DNA of 64,000 bases, from positions 1 through 64,000 of the IMG/VR virus record IMGVR_UViG_3300018465_000004; one strand, written 5' to 3'. Source of the DNA: a virus. The position numbers and the translations under genes are program-made. The notes under the pieces were generated by a model, which was not told where the DNA came from, searched no databases, and saw only the letters and a list, made by a program, of their open reading frames with translations. This document shows, one piece after another, positions 7,934 to 15,641 of this stretch (positions within the stretch are counted from its first letter, which is position 1; each line of letters starts with the position of its first letter).

Positions 7934-7974
7934 GAGGGCGAGGTTGTTTTACGTCAAACAGGAGGTAACACACG

Positions 7975-8196
7975 GTGGCTAAGGTCAGGCTCGGCGACAC
8001 GGTTCGCTACACCGATGGTGCCGGTTTCGAGAAGGCGGCGCTCGTCGTCGGTACCCGGCGCTCGGTCCAGGACGGGACGGCGATCAAGCGTCCCGAGAAG
8101 GGCAGCGCGAACCTGCGGATCTACAGCCCGTCCGGGCAGGTCTACACGCGGGAGAACGTCCCCCAGGGCGACGGGCCGCGCACCTTCGCTCTCTGA
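7975..8196 (+). CDS. small beta-barrel-like protein
   Basis: 73 residues, GTG start with a near-perfect ribosome site (CAGGAGGTAAC). The sequence begins AKVRLGDTVRYTDGAGFEKA, like KOW/SH3-type small barrels, then alternates beta strands to the end. The isolated promoter, strong ribosome site and strong terminator just downstream suggest a highly expressed single gene. Function unknown. Confidence 0.65.
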   Translation: MAKVRLGDTVRYTDGAGFEKAALVVGTRRSVQDGTAIKRPEKGSANLRIYSPSGQVYTRENVPQGDGPRTFAL

Positions 8197-8240
8197 GCAG
8201 CACTATCCGAGTGTGCTGACGGACATACTCGGAACACAAC

Positions 8241-8272
8241 GGTGGCCCGGTACCGCACGGTACCGGGCCACC
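8241..8272 (+). terminator. strong hairpin terminator
   Basis: GGTGGCCCGGTACC (8241-8254) pairs perfectly over 14 bases with 8259-8272 around a four-base loop. No T-run follows, as is common in actinomycetes. A weaker inverted repeat (8207-8214 with 8225-8232) lies just before it. Confidence 0.65.
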
Positions 8273-8290
8273 GGTCTGAATGGGGGAGTC

Positions 8291-8686
8291 ATGGGACCGT
8301 GCACCGGCACCGGTACACAGACCGAGCTGGAATTCGTGCACGCGCTGCGCACCCGCGCCGCGGGTCGGTGCTGCGGGCCCGCCGTCATTCTGCCGCTGGT
8401 CGCCTACCGAATCGAGGTGCTGGAGTCCGCCTTCACGAGCCGGGCGCACGAGCTGCTCTGGGACGGGCTCGTTCCGGTCGAGGACGATGATCGGCTGCTC
8501 TTCCGGCTGTGCGCGGCGCACTGGATGGACCTGAGCTACCTGGTCGCCATGCGCGGTCGAGATCAACACCGAGGCGACTGGCTAGGCGAGTCTGTCACTT
8601 TGCTTAAGCAGATTTGCCAGGGCGCGGGATGGGATCTCAAGGAAGTGGGAAACATGATGCAGTGGCAGCGCGTGGCGTTGACCTGA
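8291..8686 (+). CDS. hypothetical protein, helical
   Basis: 131 residues from ATG after GGGGGAG. Largely helical with two Cys in RAAGRCCGPAV and a central part rich in L, E and H (VLESAFTSRAHELLWDG). The C-terminus is QICQGAGWDLKEVGNMMQWQ. No family is recognised. The start was chosen by ribosome-site spacing; longer upstream extension would run through the terminator. Confidence 0.55.
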   Translation: MGPCTGTGTQTELEFVHALRTRAAGRCCGPAVILPLVAYRIEVLESAFTSRAHELLWDGLVPVEDDDRLLFRLCAAHWMDLSYLVAMRGRDQHRGDWLGESVTLLKQICQGAGWDLKEVGNMMQWQRVALT

Positions 8687-8707
8687 ACGACGCGTTACCC
8701 CTATCCT
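8678..8707 (+). promoter_or_regulatory. host-type sigma-70 promoter
   Basis: TTGACC (8678-8683), 18 bases, TATCCT (8702-8707): a close match to the vegetative actinomycete consensus (TTGACN-N17/18-TANNNT). It lies in the end of the preceding gene and would serve the 8765 and Lsr2-like genes. It differs from the phage-type element, so these genes may be read by host polymerase, for example in the lysogen. Confidence 0.6.
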
Positions 8708-8764
8708 TCATACTCCAGCGCGATGTCCAAGATGACCATTGCGCACGGAAGTGGAGGATCAACG

Positions 8765-9118
8765 TTGGATGCTGGATTAGGACCGTCAATCGAACGGTTG
8801 ACGCCCGTCCAGCGAATCGATGATTCGGTATTCGCACATGCCGTCAGTCCACTGGCTGAGGGCGCCCTGCGTTTCCGCCCACCATTTGATCTCGCCAGCT
8901 CCGCAGCGCTCGGCCAGAACACGCTGACCGGCAGGTTGGCGTTGGCCAGCTTCGGACTCGCCCGCATGCAACGAGCCGGAACATACCGGCTCCGCCTTGA
9001 CGAGGTGCTCGGTCCGGAGCAGCGCGAAGTAGTCGACGTGGTCATGCCGAGTTCGGGTGCGCTCGTCGATCTCCTCCACGGCCTGCTGAATGAATGGTTC
9101 CCAGATGAGGAGGCGTGA
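8765..9118 (+). CDS. hypothetical protein upstream of Lsr2 homologue
   Basis: Start taken as TTG at 8765 because GTGGAGGA ends six bases upstream; an ATG at 8723 in the same frame lacks a site. 117 residues, with a mixed alpha/beta sequence ending VVMPSSGALVDLLHGLLNEW. Codon third positions are less GC-rich at the 5' end than in neighbouring genes, and a rare TTA leucine codon occurs near the start. No family is recognised. It probably forms an operon with the Lsr2 gene four bases away. Confidence 0.5.
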   Translation: MDAGLGPSIERLTPVQRIDDSVFAHAVSPLAEGALRFRPPFDLASSAALGQNTLTGRLALASFGLARMQRAGTYRLRLDEVLGPEQREVVDVVMPSSGALVDLLHGLLNEWFPDEEA

Positions 9119-9121
9119 GAG

Positions 9122-9514
9122 TTGTCGCGTAGAACTGTCATCATGCTTACCGACGACCTTGACGGCGGAGACGCTGATGAGACCGTGAGCTTCTCGATCG
9201 ACGGCATTTTCTACGAGATCGATCTGTCGGAGAAGAACGCCGGCAAGATGCGGGGAGCCCTGGAGAAGTACATGGGGGTCGCCCGGCGGATGCCCAAGAA
9301 CCACGTTCCCGGGCAGCGTCGGGGCGCGCCGCCCCGGATGCCGTACGTGCCGGCTCAGGCCGGTCCTGCACGGCCGGCTGTGACCGACAAGGAGCAGAAT
9401 CGCGCCATCCGCGAATGGGCAGCGGGCAAGGGTCTCGTCGTGTCCGACCGGGGCCGGATCAAGCAGGAGATCGTCGACCGGTACATGGCGGAGGCAGGCG
9501 TCAGGAGCAGTTGA
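9122..9514 (+). CDS. lsr2: Lsr2-like nucleoid-associated silencer
   Basis: 130 residues with the Lsr2 layout: an N-terminal dimerisation part (VIMLTDDLDGGDADETVSFS, then YEIDLSEKNAGKMR), a basic proline/arginine-rich linker, and a C-terminal DNA-binding domain (NRAIREWAAGKGLVVSDRGR). In the Lsr2 family the RGR-type hook enters the minor groove of AT-rich DNA; here it is DRGRIK. Host Lsr2 silences foreign AT-rich DNA. A phage copy could protect the lysogen, silence rivals or interfere with host Lsr2. TTG start; GGAGG lies upstream. Confidence 0.88.
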   Translation: MSRRTVIMLTDDLDGGDADETVSFSIDGIFYEIDLSEKNAGKMRGALEKYMGVARRMPKNHVPGQRRGAPPRMPYVPAQAGPARPAVTDKEQNRAIREWAAGKGLVVSDRGRIKQEIVDRYMAEAGVRSS

Positions 9515-9536
9515 ACCCCCGCCCGATTAGTTGGGC

Positions 9537-10145
9537 ATGACGTCATCGCGCAGCCGGGTCACCGCCGCCTCCGACGCCCCGGTCCAGGTCGAGGTGACCC
9601 GGATGCCGCCGATCGCCTTTCCGCGACCGCCGGCTGCGCTGCAATCCCGTGGCGGCCTGGAACAGGCTGTCACCGCCAGCGGGGGCCGGTGCGGCTACGC
9701 CGCCACCACCGCCGCGGTCACGCTGGTGATGGAGCGGGTCAAGCCGACCGCTCAGCTCGTCGCGGTCCTCGCCAACCCGGCCGGCTCCACAGTGGACGCC
9801 TTCCTGGACCGGGTCACCCTGTGCGCCACCGCCGCCGGGGAATGGGAGCGGGTGCACGGCGCCGAGATCGCCCTGACCGGCCCTGCCCGTCCGTCGGTCA
9901 ACCTCGGCGGCGCCGCCACCGTCTCGACTGTCGGGCTGTACATGCCCGACGTGGTGAGCGCGACCGGCGGTGTCGCGGCCAGCTCGCTGGCCTACCCCGC
10001 CGCGGACACCCGCACCGACTCGCTCAGCGGCCGGCTCGTGGTCCGGCCCGGCCAATGTTTGCTGTGGACCTTCCGCGCCGTGTTCGGCGCCAACGCCCGC
10101 GCGACCGTCGAGCTGGCCTGGTGGGAGCGCACCGCCGTCTCGTAG
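9537..10145 (+). CDS. hypothetical protein, beta-rich, virion-like
   Basis: 202 residues from ATG (a TTG six bases upstream is the alternative). The sequence is poor in charge and rich in A, G, T and V, with repeated strands (TTAAVTLVMERV, ATVSTVGLYMPDV) and ends LVVRPGQCLLWTFRAVFGAN and LAWWER. Such composition is typical of phage structural or appendage proteins, yet it lies among regulatory genes. No ribosome site is clear; CCGATTAG lies six bases before the ATG as in other leaderless-looking starts. Confidence 0.5.
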   Translation: MTSSRSRVTAASDAPVQVEVTRMPPIAFPRPPAALQSRGGLEQAVTASGGRCGYAATTAAVTLVMERVKPTAQLVAVLANPAGSTVDAFLDRVTLCATAAGEWERVHGAEIALTGPARPSVNLGGAATVSTVGLYMPDVVSATGGVAASSLAYPAADTRTDSLSGRLVVRPGQCLLWTFRAVFGANARATVELAWWERTAVS

Positions 10146-10148
10146 CGC

Positions 10149-10175
10149 GGAAAAGCCCAAGATCCCGCGGTAAGG
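10149..10175 (+). promoter_or_regulatory. phage-type promoter (GGAAAA-N13-CGGTAAGG)
   Basis: GGAAAA at 10149-10154 and CGGTAAGG at 10168-10175 with a 13-base spacer. The flanking GCGCGGAAAA block is also present at the promoter at 40871. The GTG start at 10182 lies six bases after the -10-like block, so the mRNA may be leaderless. Confidence 0.55.
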
Positions 10176-10181
10176 GGACAT

Positions 10182-11114
10182 GTGCGACTTTTCATTGCGG
10201 GGGACACCCACGGCAACAACTCGTTCTGGGACTGGTACCTGCTGCCCCGGGCCAAGCTGCACGCGGCCGACCGGATCGTCCAGTGCGGCGACTTCGGCTT
10301 CTGGGAGCACGCGCCCAGCGGGGTGGAGTACCTCGACCTGCTGGAGCAGTCCGCGGCCGAAGCGGACCTGACCATCTACGCCCTGCACGGCAACCACGAC
10401 AACTGGTCGCTGGTGATGCAGCGCTACGGCACCGACCGCGACGACGAAGGCTTCGTGCGGGTCCGGCCCCACATCCGCTACATCCCGCAGGGCCACGTCT
10501 GGACCTGGGAGGGCACCCGGATGCGGGCCTTCGGCGGCGCCTACTCCATCGACAAGCAGTGGCGGCTGGATCTGGAGGCAAAGCGCAACAGGCAGGCCCT
10601 GGCTGTAGAGGAACACCGCCGCAGCGCCGGTCGCAAGCCCAAGCCGGTCATCGACCACACCGGCACCGTCTGGTTCCCGGACGAGGAGATGACCGACGCC
10701 GAGTTCACCGAGCTGATGATCGCCGATTGCCAGGTGCTCGACGTCGTGTTCAGCCACGACCGGCCCCGCCGGGCGGGCTGCGGACTCGATCTGAAGAACG
10801 AGCCGCTGTGCCTCCCGAACCAGGACCGGCTCGACCTTGCCCTGGCCGCCCACCGTCCACAGTGGTGGTTCCATGGGCATCTGCACCACAGCTACAAGGA
10901 CCGCGTCGACGTCGGTGACACCGTCACCACCATCGTCGGGCTTGCCTGCGACGACAAGGCGGCCATGCGGTTCTGGCGGCCCTGGCACAGCTGGTGCGCC
11001 CTGGACATCGTCGAGGGAAGCCCACCGACCTATTACGCCTCACACGTCCTGGACGAGGCCGTGGCCACGAAGAAGGCGCGCGCCGCCGCCCACAGCACCG
11101 AAGGAGAGCACTGA
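10182..11114 (+). CDS. calcineurin-like metallophosphoesterase
   Basis: 310 residues. The family metal motifs appear in order: IAGDTHGN (residues 5-12), QCGDFGFW, HGNHDNW and a late FHGHLHHSY. Such enzymes hydrolyse phosphodiesters or phosphoproteins with two metal ions. In phages they may process nucleic-acid ends or protein phosphates. The next gene encodes a kinase/phosphatase-like HAD protein, so a role in nucleic-acid end repair is possible. The GTG start places the first strand correctly. Confidence 0.85.
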   Translation: MRLFIAGDTHGNNSFWDWYLLPRAKLHAADRIVQCGDFGFWEHAPSGVEYLDLLEQSAAEADLTIYALHGNHDNWSLVMQRYGTDRDDEGFVRVRPHIRYIPQGHVWTWEGTRMRAFGGAYSIDKQWRLDLEAKRNRQALAVEEHRRSAGRKPKPVIDHTGTVWFPDEEMTDAEFTELMIADCQVLDVVFSHDRPRRAGCGLDLKNEPLCLPNQDRLDLALAAHRPQWWFHGHLHHSYKDRVDVGDTVTTIVGLACDDKAAMRFWRPWHSWCALDIVEGSPPTYYASHVLDEAVATKKARAAAHSTEGEH

Positions 11115-11115
11115 C

Positions 11116-11586
11116 ATGGGGGACCGGCTCGGCCTGGTCGACATCGACGGGGTCCTGGCGAACACCGCCCACCGCGACCACTACGCCGTGCACCGCGACT
11201 GGGGGACCTACTTCTCTCTCGCCGGCCAGGACACCGTCTTCCGGCAGGGCATCGAGCTGGTGGAGAACCTGGAGATCGCCGGCTGGGACATCGCCTACCT
11301 CACCGGCCGGCGTGAGGACATGCGCGAGGTCACCCGCAAATGGCTGAAGAGGTTCGGGTTCCCGAAGTTTCCGCTCATCATGCGGATGATGGAGGACCGG
11401 ACCAAGCTGGCCCATCTCAAGGCCGGCGTCATCTCCGACGCCCTGCTGCTCTACCCCGACGGGGTGGCGCTGTGGGACGACGATCCCTGGGTGGTCGAGG
11501 AGGCCAACAAGGTGAAGACCGGAGCTGGTCGGCAGACGACGTGGTACGTCAAGCCGACCAGCATCGTCCGGCGTGGCCAGTCGTAG
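11116..11586 (+). CDS. HAD phosphatase, polynucleotide 3'-phosphatase-like
   Basis: 156 residues after GAAGGAG. The N-terminal motif LVDIDGVLANTAHR matches the HAD DxDG(T/V) nucleophile motif with the following HR seen in PNKP-type phosphatase domains. YLTGRREDMREVT supplies the second motif, KLAHL the lysine region and LWDDDPW the last acidic motif. The kinase domain of T4 Pnkp is absent. It likely removes 3' phosphates from nucleic acids or acts on nucleotides. It directly follows the metallophosphoesterase. Confidence 0.75.
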   Translation: MGDRLGLVDIDGVLANTAHRDHYAVHRDWGTYFSLAGQDTVFRQGIELVENLEIAGWDIAYLTGRREDMREVTRKWLKRFGFPKFPLIMRMMEDRTKLAHLKAGVISDALLLYPDGVALWDDDPWVVEEANKVKTGAGRQTTWYVKPTSIVRRGQS

Positions 11587-11591
11587 GCGTC

Positions 11592-11855
11592 CTAGTTCAC
11601 GTGGCCGCGCATGCCGATCTCCTGGCTGCTGACCCGCACCCGGGTCCGTCCATTGCGGGACACGTCCTCAGCTAGCGCGTGCAGCACCCGCGCGGTCTCC
11701 TGCGGCTCCATTGTGGAGACCAGCTCGAACAGGCCGCTGTCGTGGCCGATGACGACCAGCCGGGGATGCGAGTTGGCCAGACCGACGACCAGCCGCATCA
11801 TCTCGCAGGTGTCGGTGTGGTCAACGCGTTCAGCGTGGTGATGTGGATCATTCAC
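11592..11855 (-). CDS. hypothetical protein (87 aa)
   Basis: The minus strand reads a balanced protein (MMRLVVGLANSHPRLVVIG, then a helical part and a basic tail), convergent with the upstream gene. GGAAGGA lies about 14 bases before the ATG, rather far, so a shorter start at an internal Met is possible. No family is recognised. Confidence 0.5.
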   Translation of the reverse strand: MNDPHHHAERVDHTDTCEMMRLVVGLANSHPRLVVIGHDSGLFELVSTMEPQETARVLHALAEDVSRNGRTRVRVSSQEIGMRGHVN

Positions 11856-12054
11856 GGGGAGGGCGTCCTTCCGTTCGAAGGTGGATGGGCAGCGTAACGA
11901 ACAACTCGACGCAACGTAACGGCCTTCATCGATTCATTCACTCGTGCAGGTGACTCACGGCCCCTGGGCACACGTCGGCCCGATCTCCGGAAACCGCCAC
12001 GCCCTATTCACCCGAACGGTACGCTTCATGACGTAACGTGACGAGGGGGACGCA
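11856..12054. promoter_or_regulatory. divergent intergenic region with ACGTAACG repeats
   Basis: No gene is seen. CGTAACG occurs at 11893-11899, ACGTAACG at 11914-11921 and again at about 12031-12038. TACGCT at 12020-12025 could be a -10 for the gene at 12055. Repeated short blocks between divergent genes suggest regulator binding. Confidence 0.35.
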
Positions 12055-12240
12055 GTGAGCAAGCGGCGGAGACGGTACGAGATCGCCAGGGGTCAGCGCA
12101 GAGCTGAGCCCGTGGCGACCCGCGATCCGTGCAACTGTGATGAGTACTGCTCACGATGCGATCACCGCTGCCTCGGCGGGCACGCGAACTACCCAGGCTT
12201 CCACATGTGCGCGGAAGGGCATCAGTGGGGAATCCGTTAA
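12055..12240 (+). CDS. small zinc-knuckle protein
   Basis: 61 residues, GTG after GAGGGGGAC. A very basic N-terminus (SKRRRRYEIARGQRR) is followed by a dense Cys/His module: CNCDEYCSRCDHRC, then HMCAEGHQWG. A minus-strand gene ending at 27399 carries a related module (CSECTGAC...HMCANLHQWG), so they are probably paralogues. Zinc binding is inferred from spacing. A terminator follows. Confidence 0.65.
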   Translation: MSKRRRRYEIARGQRRAEPVATRDPCNCDEYCSRCDHRCLGGHANYPGFHMCAEGHQWGIR

Positions 12241-12265
12241 ATTCGCCATGCTCTATTTGTGACTA

Positions 12266-12290
12266 ACCCGCCCACAAATTGTGGGCGGGT
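12266..12290 (+). terminator. hairpin terminator
   Basis: ACCCGCCCACAA (12266-12277) and its exact complement 12279-12290 flank a single base, forming a 25-base hyphenated palindrome right after the zinc-knuckle gene. Confidence 0.6.
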
Positions 12291-12389
12291 GCGCTCCAAT
12301 TCTTGAGGATCGGTGAAAGCGAAGTCCACGTTCAGTGGACGGGCTCCAAGCGGCTCCTCTAGGATTCGAAAACACCGGGGGTTCAGCAC

Positions 12390-12674
12390 ATGGCTACCGG
12401 GCGGTGTGCAGGATGTGGACATACGGCCTCATCCCGACAAGTAAAAATGCACGTACTTGACTGTCCCGAGTACCTGGCACTGTTCATGCGTGAACCAGAG
12501 AAATGCCTGCACCCGGAAGCCGAGTACCTCAGATACAAGTGGACCGAAGACTCGCCTGAAGCACGGGCGGAACGGCGCGACGAACGGCTTCAACTCCGCT
12601 TCGCAGAACTGGACCGACAACAGTCCATCGATGCGATCCGCTGGTTGCCCGAGCCGGACATACTCGCCGACTGA
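12390..12674 (+). CDS. small zinc-finger protein with helical tail
   Basis: 94 residues. The N-terminal CAGCGHTASSRQVKMHVLDC gives a C2HC finger, the rest is helical and strongly charged (SPEARAERRDERLQLRFAEL). Start ATG at 12390 is weakly preceded by GGGGG. A DNA- or RNA-contacting accessory factor is possible; no named family is recognised. Confidence 0.6.
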   Translation: MATGRCAGCGHTASSRQVKMHVLDCPEYLALFMREPEKCLHPEAEYLRYKWTEDSPEARAERRDERLQLRFAELDRQQSIDAIRWLPEPDILAD

Positions 12675-12693
12675 GCACAGCAACGGGGGCGTG

Positions 12694-13041
12694 ATGACTG
12701 ACCAGAAGCTGGGCGAAGACGTCGCCCAGCGCGGTCCCGACCGCAGCAAGCAGGGGGAACGGCTCCGCGCGACGCTGCTGGCCAGGCTCGATCAGGAGTA
12801 CCAGGGCCGCACCTTCGACGTCGTCCGCGAAGTCCACCTGCCGCGTGGTCAGGTCTACGTCACCAAGTTCGGCAGCCAGGGCCGCCACGGCTGGGTCATC
12901 CGCGACCGGGAGAGCGGTGAAGAGCAGGTTGTCGGCTGGGTCCTGCTCAAACGCATCCACGACATGTACCTCGGCCTCACCCTGCCCTCGCGTCGCCGGC
13001 ACATTCTGAACCGCGAACCGCGGGCTACAGATTCGGATTAG
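12694..13041 (+). CDS. hypothetical protein, alpha/beta
   Basis: 115 residues from ATG (a GTG three bases upstream is the alternative) after CGGGGGC. A helical N-terminus is followed by a clear strand-turn-strand run (TFDVVREVHLPRGQVYVTKF, then GWVIRDRESGEEQVVGWVLL). No family is recognised. Downstream lies a gap with a promoter-like element before the second sigma-like gene. Confidence 0.55.
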   Translation: MTDQKLGEDVAQRGPDRSKQGERLRATLLARLDQEYQGRTFDVVREVHLPRGQVYVTKFGSQGRHGWVIRDRESGEEQVVGWVLLKRIHDMYLGLTLPSRRRHILNREPRATDSD

Positions 13042-13120
13042 CCACTGAGCCAGGGCTGGGCCGGGTAGTCAATCGGGACGGTCGGTCCAGTCCTCCGAAT
13101 CGAATCCCAAACTCAAAAAC

Positions 13121-13147
13121 TGAACACTACGTTCCTGACCAATAGGG
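13121..13147 (+). promoter_or_regulatory. possible phage-type promoter (TGAACA-N13-CAATAGGG)
   Basis: TGAACA at 13121-13126 and CAATAGGG at 13140-13147 with 13 bases between. The ATG at 13151 follows closely with no ribosome site, as at other leaderless-looking starts. The -10-like block is less conserved. Confidence 0.35.
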
Positions 13148-13150
13148 GCA

Positions 13151-13852
13151 ATGGTGGAGATCGCCAAAGGCGGCGTGGACTACGTTTCCGCGCCGGCGGA
13201 TTACGCTGCCTTTTTTCGGCAGTACCGCTCATATGTCATCACGCTCGTCAAGAAAGTCGGAATTGATCCGCAGCACGCGGAGGACGTCGCCAGCGAGATC
13301 ATGCTCCGGTTCATGGAACGCGACTTCCTGAAGGAGTTCGACCCGACCCTGACCTTCGTCTACCAAGGCGAGATCCGTCCGGCCCGGTTCAAGAGCTTCC
13401 TCTCCCGGTTCGTGCTCATCTACGCCCGTGGGCACCGGGACAAGCAGCTACGGCAGATGACCCGCGAGCTGCTGCTCGTCGACAGCCCGCAGATCGAGGA
13501 CGGCACCTCCTGGATGGACGGCTACCAGACCGTGCCCGGCGCTGACGAGGACGTCCTGGGCCGCCTGGCCGAGGGCGAGCGGATCGCCGAGGTCCGCGCC
13601 TACCTGTCGACCATTCCGAAGCGGAGCCGGTTCGACACCTGCGACCTGATCAAGCTCTTCGAGCAGGTGCTGATCCAGCTCCGGGAGAAGGGCTACGAGA
13701 AGCCGAACGTGTCGGAGTTGCAGCGGCACTTCGCCATCTCCTCTACCGCGGCCCACTCGTGGCTGTGGTGGCTGCGCAGCAACATCGCCACCGCACTCGG
13801 TCGTCCACTACCCGCCAAGCGGGTCCGCGCCACCACGAGGACTGCGTCATGA
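13151..13852 (+). CDS. sigma-70/ECF-like RNA polymerase sigma factor
   Basis: 233 residues. Residues about 18-60 resemble sigma region 2 (FFRQYRSYVITLVKK, then HAEDVASEIMLRFMERDFL). After an insertion, FLSRFVLIYARGHRDKQLRQ continues it. The C-terminal part (SELQRHFAISSTAAHSWLWW) has a helix-turn-helix fit for region 4. The protein is diverged and longer than typical ECF factors. It is the second sigma-like protein in the window. It overlaps the next gene by ATGA, so it is translated with a LAGLIDADG-like and a clamp-loader-like protein. Confidence 0.6.
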   Translation: MVEIAKGGVDYVSAPADYAAFFRQYRSYVITLVKKVGIDPQHAEDVASEIMLRFMERDFLKEFDPTLTFVYQGEIRPARFKSFLSRFVLIYARGHRDKQLRQMTRELLLVDSPQIEDGTSWMDGYQTVPGADEDVLGRLAEGERIAEVRAYLSTIPKRSRFDTCDLIKLFEQVLIQLREKGYEKPNVSELQRHFAISSTAAHSWLWWLRSNIATALGRPLPAKRVRATTRTAS

Positions 13853-14385
13853 CCGCCGCCGTACTGGAACGGGTCGAGGCACCGGCTGAGCCGGTCAAGG
13901 CCGGCATCTCCATCCCGAAGCTCGCCTGGATGGCGGGGGTGATCGACATGAAAGGCCGCACCCGGCGGGTCATCCACATCAGCCGGCGCAACCCGCTCTA
14001 CATCCTCCAGGTCGAGACCTCCAACCTGGTCGTCGCCCGTCAGCTCTGCAAGCTCACCGGGACCCGGGTCGAGTACAGCGAGGCGAAGATCCTGGAGGTG
14101 CGGTCCCGGCGCGGGTGCGCGGAGCACTGCCCGGAACCGCACCAGCACGTGACCCCGGTGCTGCCCAAGGTCGGCCGCTGGCACATCTCCGGAGCCGGGG
14201 CGGCCATCGTTCTGCACAACCTGATGCCCTACTTCGGCGGCGAGACCGGGAACCTGAAGCAGTTCTGCGTTGACGTCTTCGACAACCTCCCGCTGGGCGG
14301 GCGCGGCCGGCACGCCGTCGACCAGAGCATCAAGCGGCTGTCCGGGCTCGGCTGGGACGTCTCGCCGCTGGTGAAGCAGGCGTGA
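13849..14385 (+). CDS. LAGLIDADG-like protein
   Basis: 178 residues in an ATGA overlap. IPKLAWMAGVIDMKGRT resembles the LAGLIDADG helix and following acidic motif (WLAGLIDGEG) but has VIDMKG at the catalytic end. Downstream parts also fit the fold: LQVETSNLVVARQLCKLTG and a conserved-looking HISGAGAAIVLHNLMPYF. Homing endonucleases of this family cut DNA. The altered acidic position suggests a DNA-binding role or a domesticated homing enzyme. It lies tightly between a sigma-like and a clamp-loader-like gene. Confidence 0.55.
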   Translation: MTAAVLERVEAPAEPVKAGISIPKLAWMAGVIDMKGRTRRVIHISRRNPLYILQVETSNLVVARQLCKLTGTRVEYSEAKILEVRSRRGCAEHCPEPHQHVTPVLPKVGRWHISGAGAAIVLHNLMPYFGGETGNLKQFCVDVFDNLPLGGRGRHAVDQSIKRLSGLGWDVSPLVKQA

Positions 14386-15191
14386 TCCCGATCGGGCACG
14401 CCACTGTCCGCCAGCAGCTGGAGCGCGAGCTGCCCCCGGTTGCCCTGCTGCGCGGGCCCCGCAGCGTCGGCAAGTGGACCCTGGCGATGCACCTGGTGGA
14501 ACACCACCGCATCGCCAGGGTCGACCGGTTCCTCCACGATGGACCGCTCGGCGTGCTGACCGTGCGGGCGATCATCGACTTCGTCGGCATCGCCCCGTTC
14601 GGCAAGCGGAAGATCAGCGTGCTCACCCTCGACGGTGCCAGCGAGCCGGCGTTCAACGCGCTGCTCAAGGTGCTGGAGGAGCCGCCGGTCACGGCACGAT
14701 TCGTGCTCACCGCCGCCGGCCCGTTGCCGGCCACCGTGCTCAGCCGCGCCCAGATCTACCAGCTCGGTCTGCTCGCCGACGCCGAGCTGCGGCAGATCCT
14801 CATCGCGCAGGGCGTCCCCGCCGGGACCGCCGTGCGGGCCGGCGCCCTCGGTCGGGGTCAGGTCGACGTCGCGCTGTACGCCGCCCGCGGGCAAACCGAC
14901 CGGTACCGCACCACCGTGCTCACCCTGCTACGCGCCCTGGCTACCCACGATCACGAGCTGTTCGACCGGGTCTTCACCAGCGACTGGGAGGAACCCTGCC
15001 GGGAACTGCTCTGGCGGTGGGTGACCGAAGCCGTCTCCGGCCAGTGGAGCCTGTTCGGCCCGGCTGACGGCTGCGGTCTGCACACCCGGCGCGAACAGCT
15101 GCACCAGATGGTGTACCGGCTCAGCGCGTTGCCCGCCGCACATACCCGATTAGGAGTTCGTGTCGCGCTCGAACCGTTTCTCGCGACCTAG
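14382..15191 (+). CDS. holB: DNA polymerase III delta-prime-like clamp-loader ATPase
   Basis: 269 residues, GTGA overlap. Walker A is LLRGPRSVGKWTLA (about residues 25-38). The typical clamp-loader segment ISVLTLDGASEPAFNALLK, LEEPP and FVLTAAGPLPATVLSRAQ follows. The SRC-type sensor is SRAQ here. The subunit normally helps open the sliding clamp. A delta-like gene lies at 16963. No sliding clamp gene is seen, so it may load the host clamp. The C-terminus (about 190-269) fits the helical collar domain. Confidence 0.75.
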   Translation: MIPIGHATVRQQLERELPPVALLRGPRSVGKWTLAMHLVEHHRIARVDRFLHDGPLGVLTVRAIIDFVGIAPFGKRKISVLTLDGASEPAFNALLKVLEEPPVTARFVLTAAGPLPATVLSRAQIYQLGLLADAELRQILIAQGVPAGTAVRAGALGRGQVDVALYAARGQTDRYRTTVLTLLRALATHDHELFDRVFTSDWEEPCRELLWRWVTEAVSGQWSLFGPADGCGLHTRREQLHQMVYRLSALPAAHTRLGVRVALEPFLAT

Positions 15192-15265
15192 ACGTCCAGC
15201 CGCTGTGGCCGCACCGTGCTCGCTCTGGAACCCGCCATCGGCAGCTACCCATGAACGGAGACCCC

Positions 15266-15487
15266 ATGACCGCAACCGCCAAACGCGTGCGCGCAACCTA
15301 CCCCTGGCAGCGGTGGACCAACGGAGATGGCTGGGTCGCCTTTCCCAACCGGGACTACTTCATCTCCCTGGACGGGTTCCGCAACACGCTCTACAGCTAC
15401 GCCAGGGCGCACGGGTTGAAGGTCTACACCACCCCGGCAATCAACGGCGGCATCTACTTCCGGTTCTGGACGGACCCCGATGTCTGA
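15266..15487 (+). CDS. hypothetical protein (73 aa)
   Basis: The ATG at 15266 has ACGGAGA upstream; an ATG at 15251 in frame does not. The protein is aromatic-rich (YPWQRWTNGDGWVAFPNRDY) and ends with GGIYFRFWTDPDV. It lies at the start of a run of very small genes between the two clamp-loader-like genes. No family is recognised. Confidence 0.5.
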   Translation: MTATAKRVRATYPWQRWTNGDGWVAFPNRDYFISLDGFRNTLYSYARAHGLKVYTTPAINGGIYFRFWTDPDV

Positions 15488-15641
15488 CCACGAGCCGGTA
15501 ATCCTGCTCTGCCCCTGCTGCGCCAGCACCCTGGACGCCGACGCCGGACCCGACGAGCAGATTTTCGAATGCATCTCCTGCGGACAGAACTGGTCGATGG
15601 TCGTCAGCGCCGACCGGCAGACCCAACACTCCTTGACCTGA
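15480..15641 (+). CDS. small zinc-ribbon protein
   Basis: 53 residues; the ATG overlaps the upstream stop by 8 bases. Two CxxC pairs (LLCPCCAST and CISCGQNW), 25 residues apart, form a classic zinc ribbon. Function unknown; many similar small ribbons occur in this window. Confidence 0.6.
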   Translation: MSDHEPVILLCPCCASTLDADAGPDEQIFECISCGQNWSMVVSADRQTQHSLT

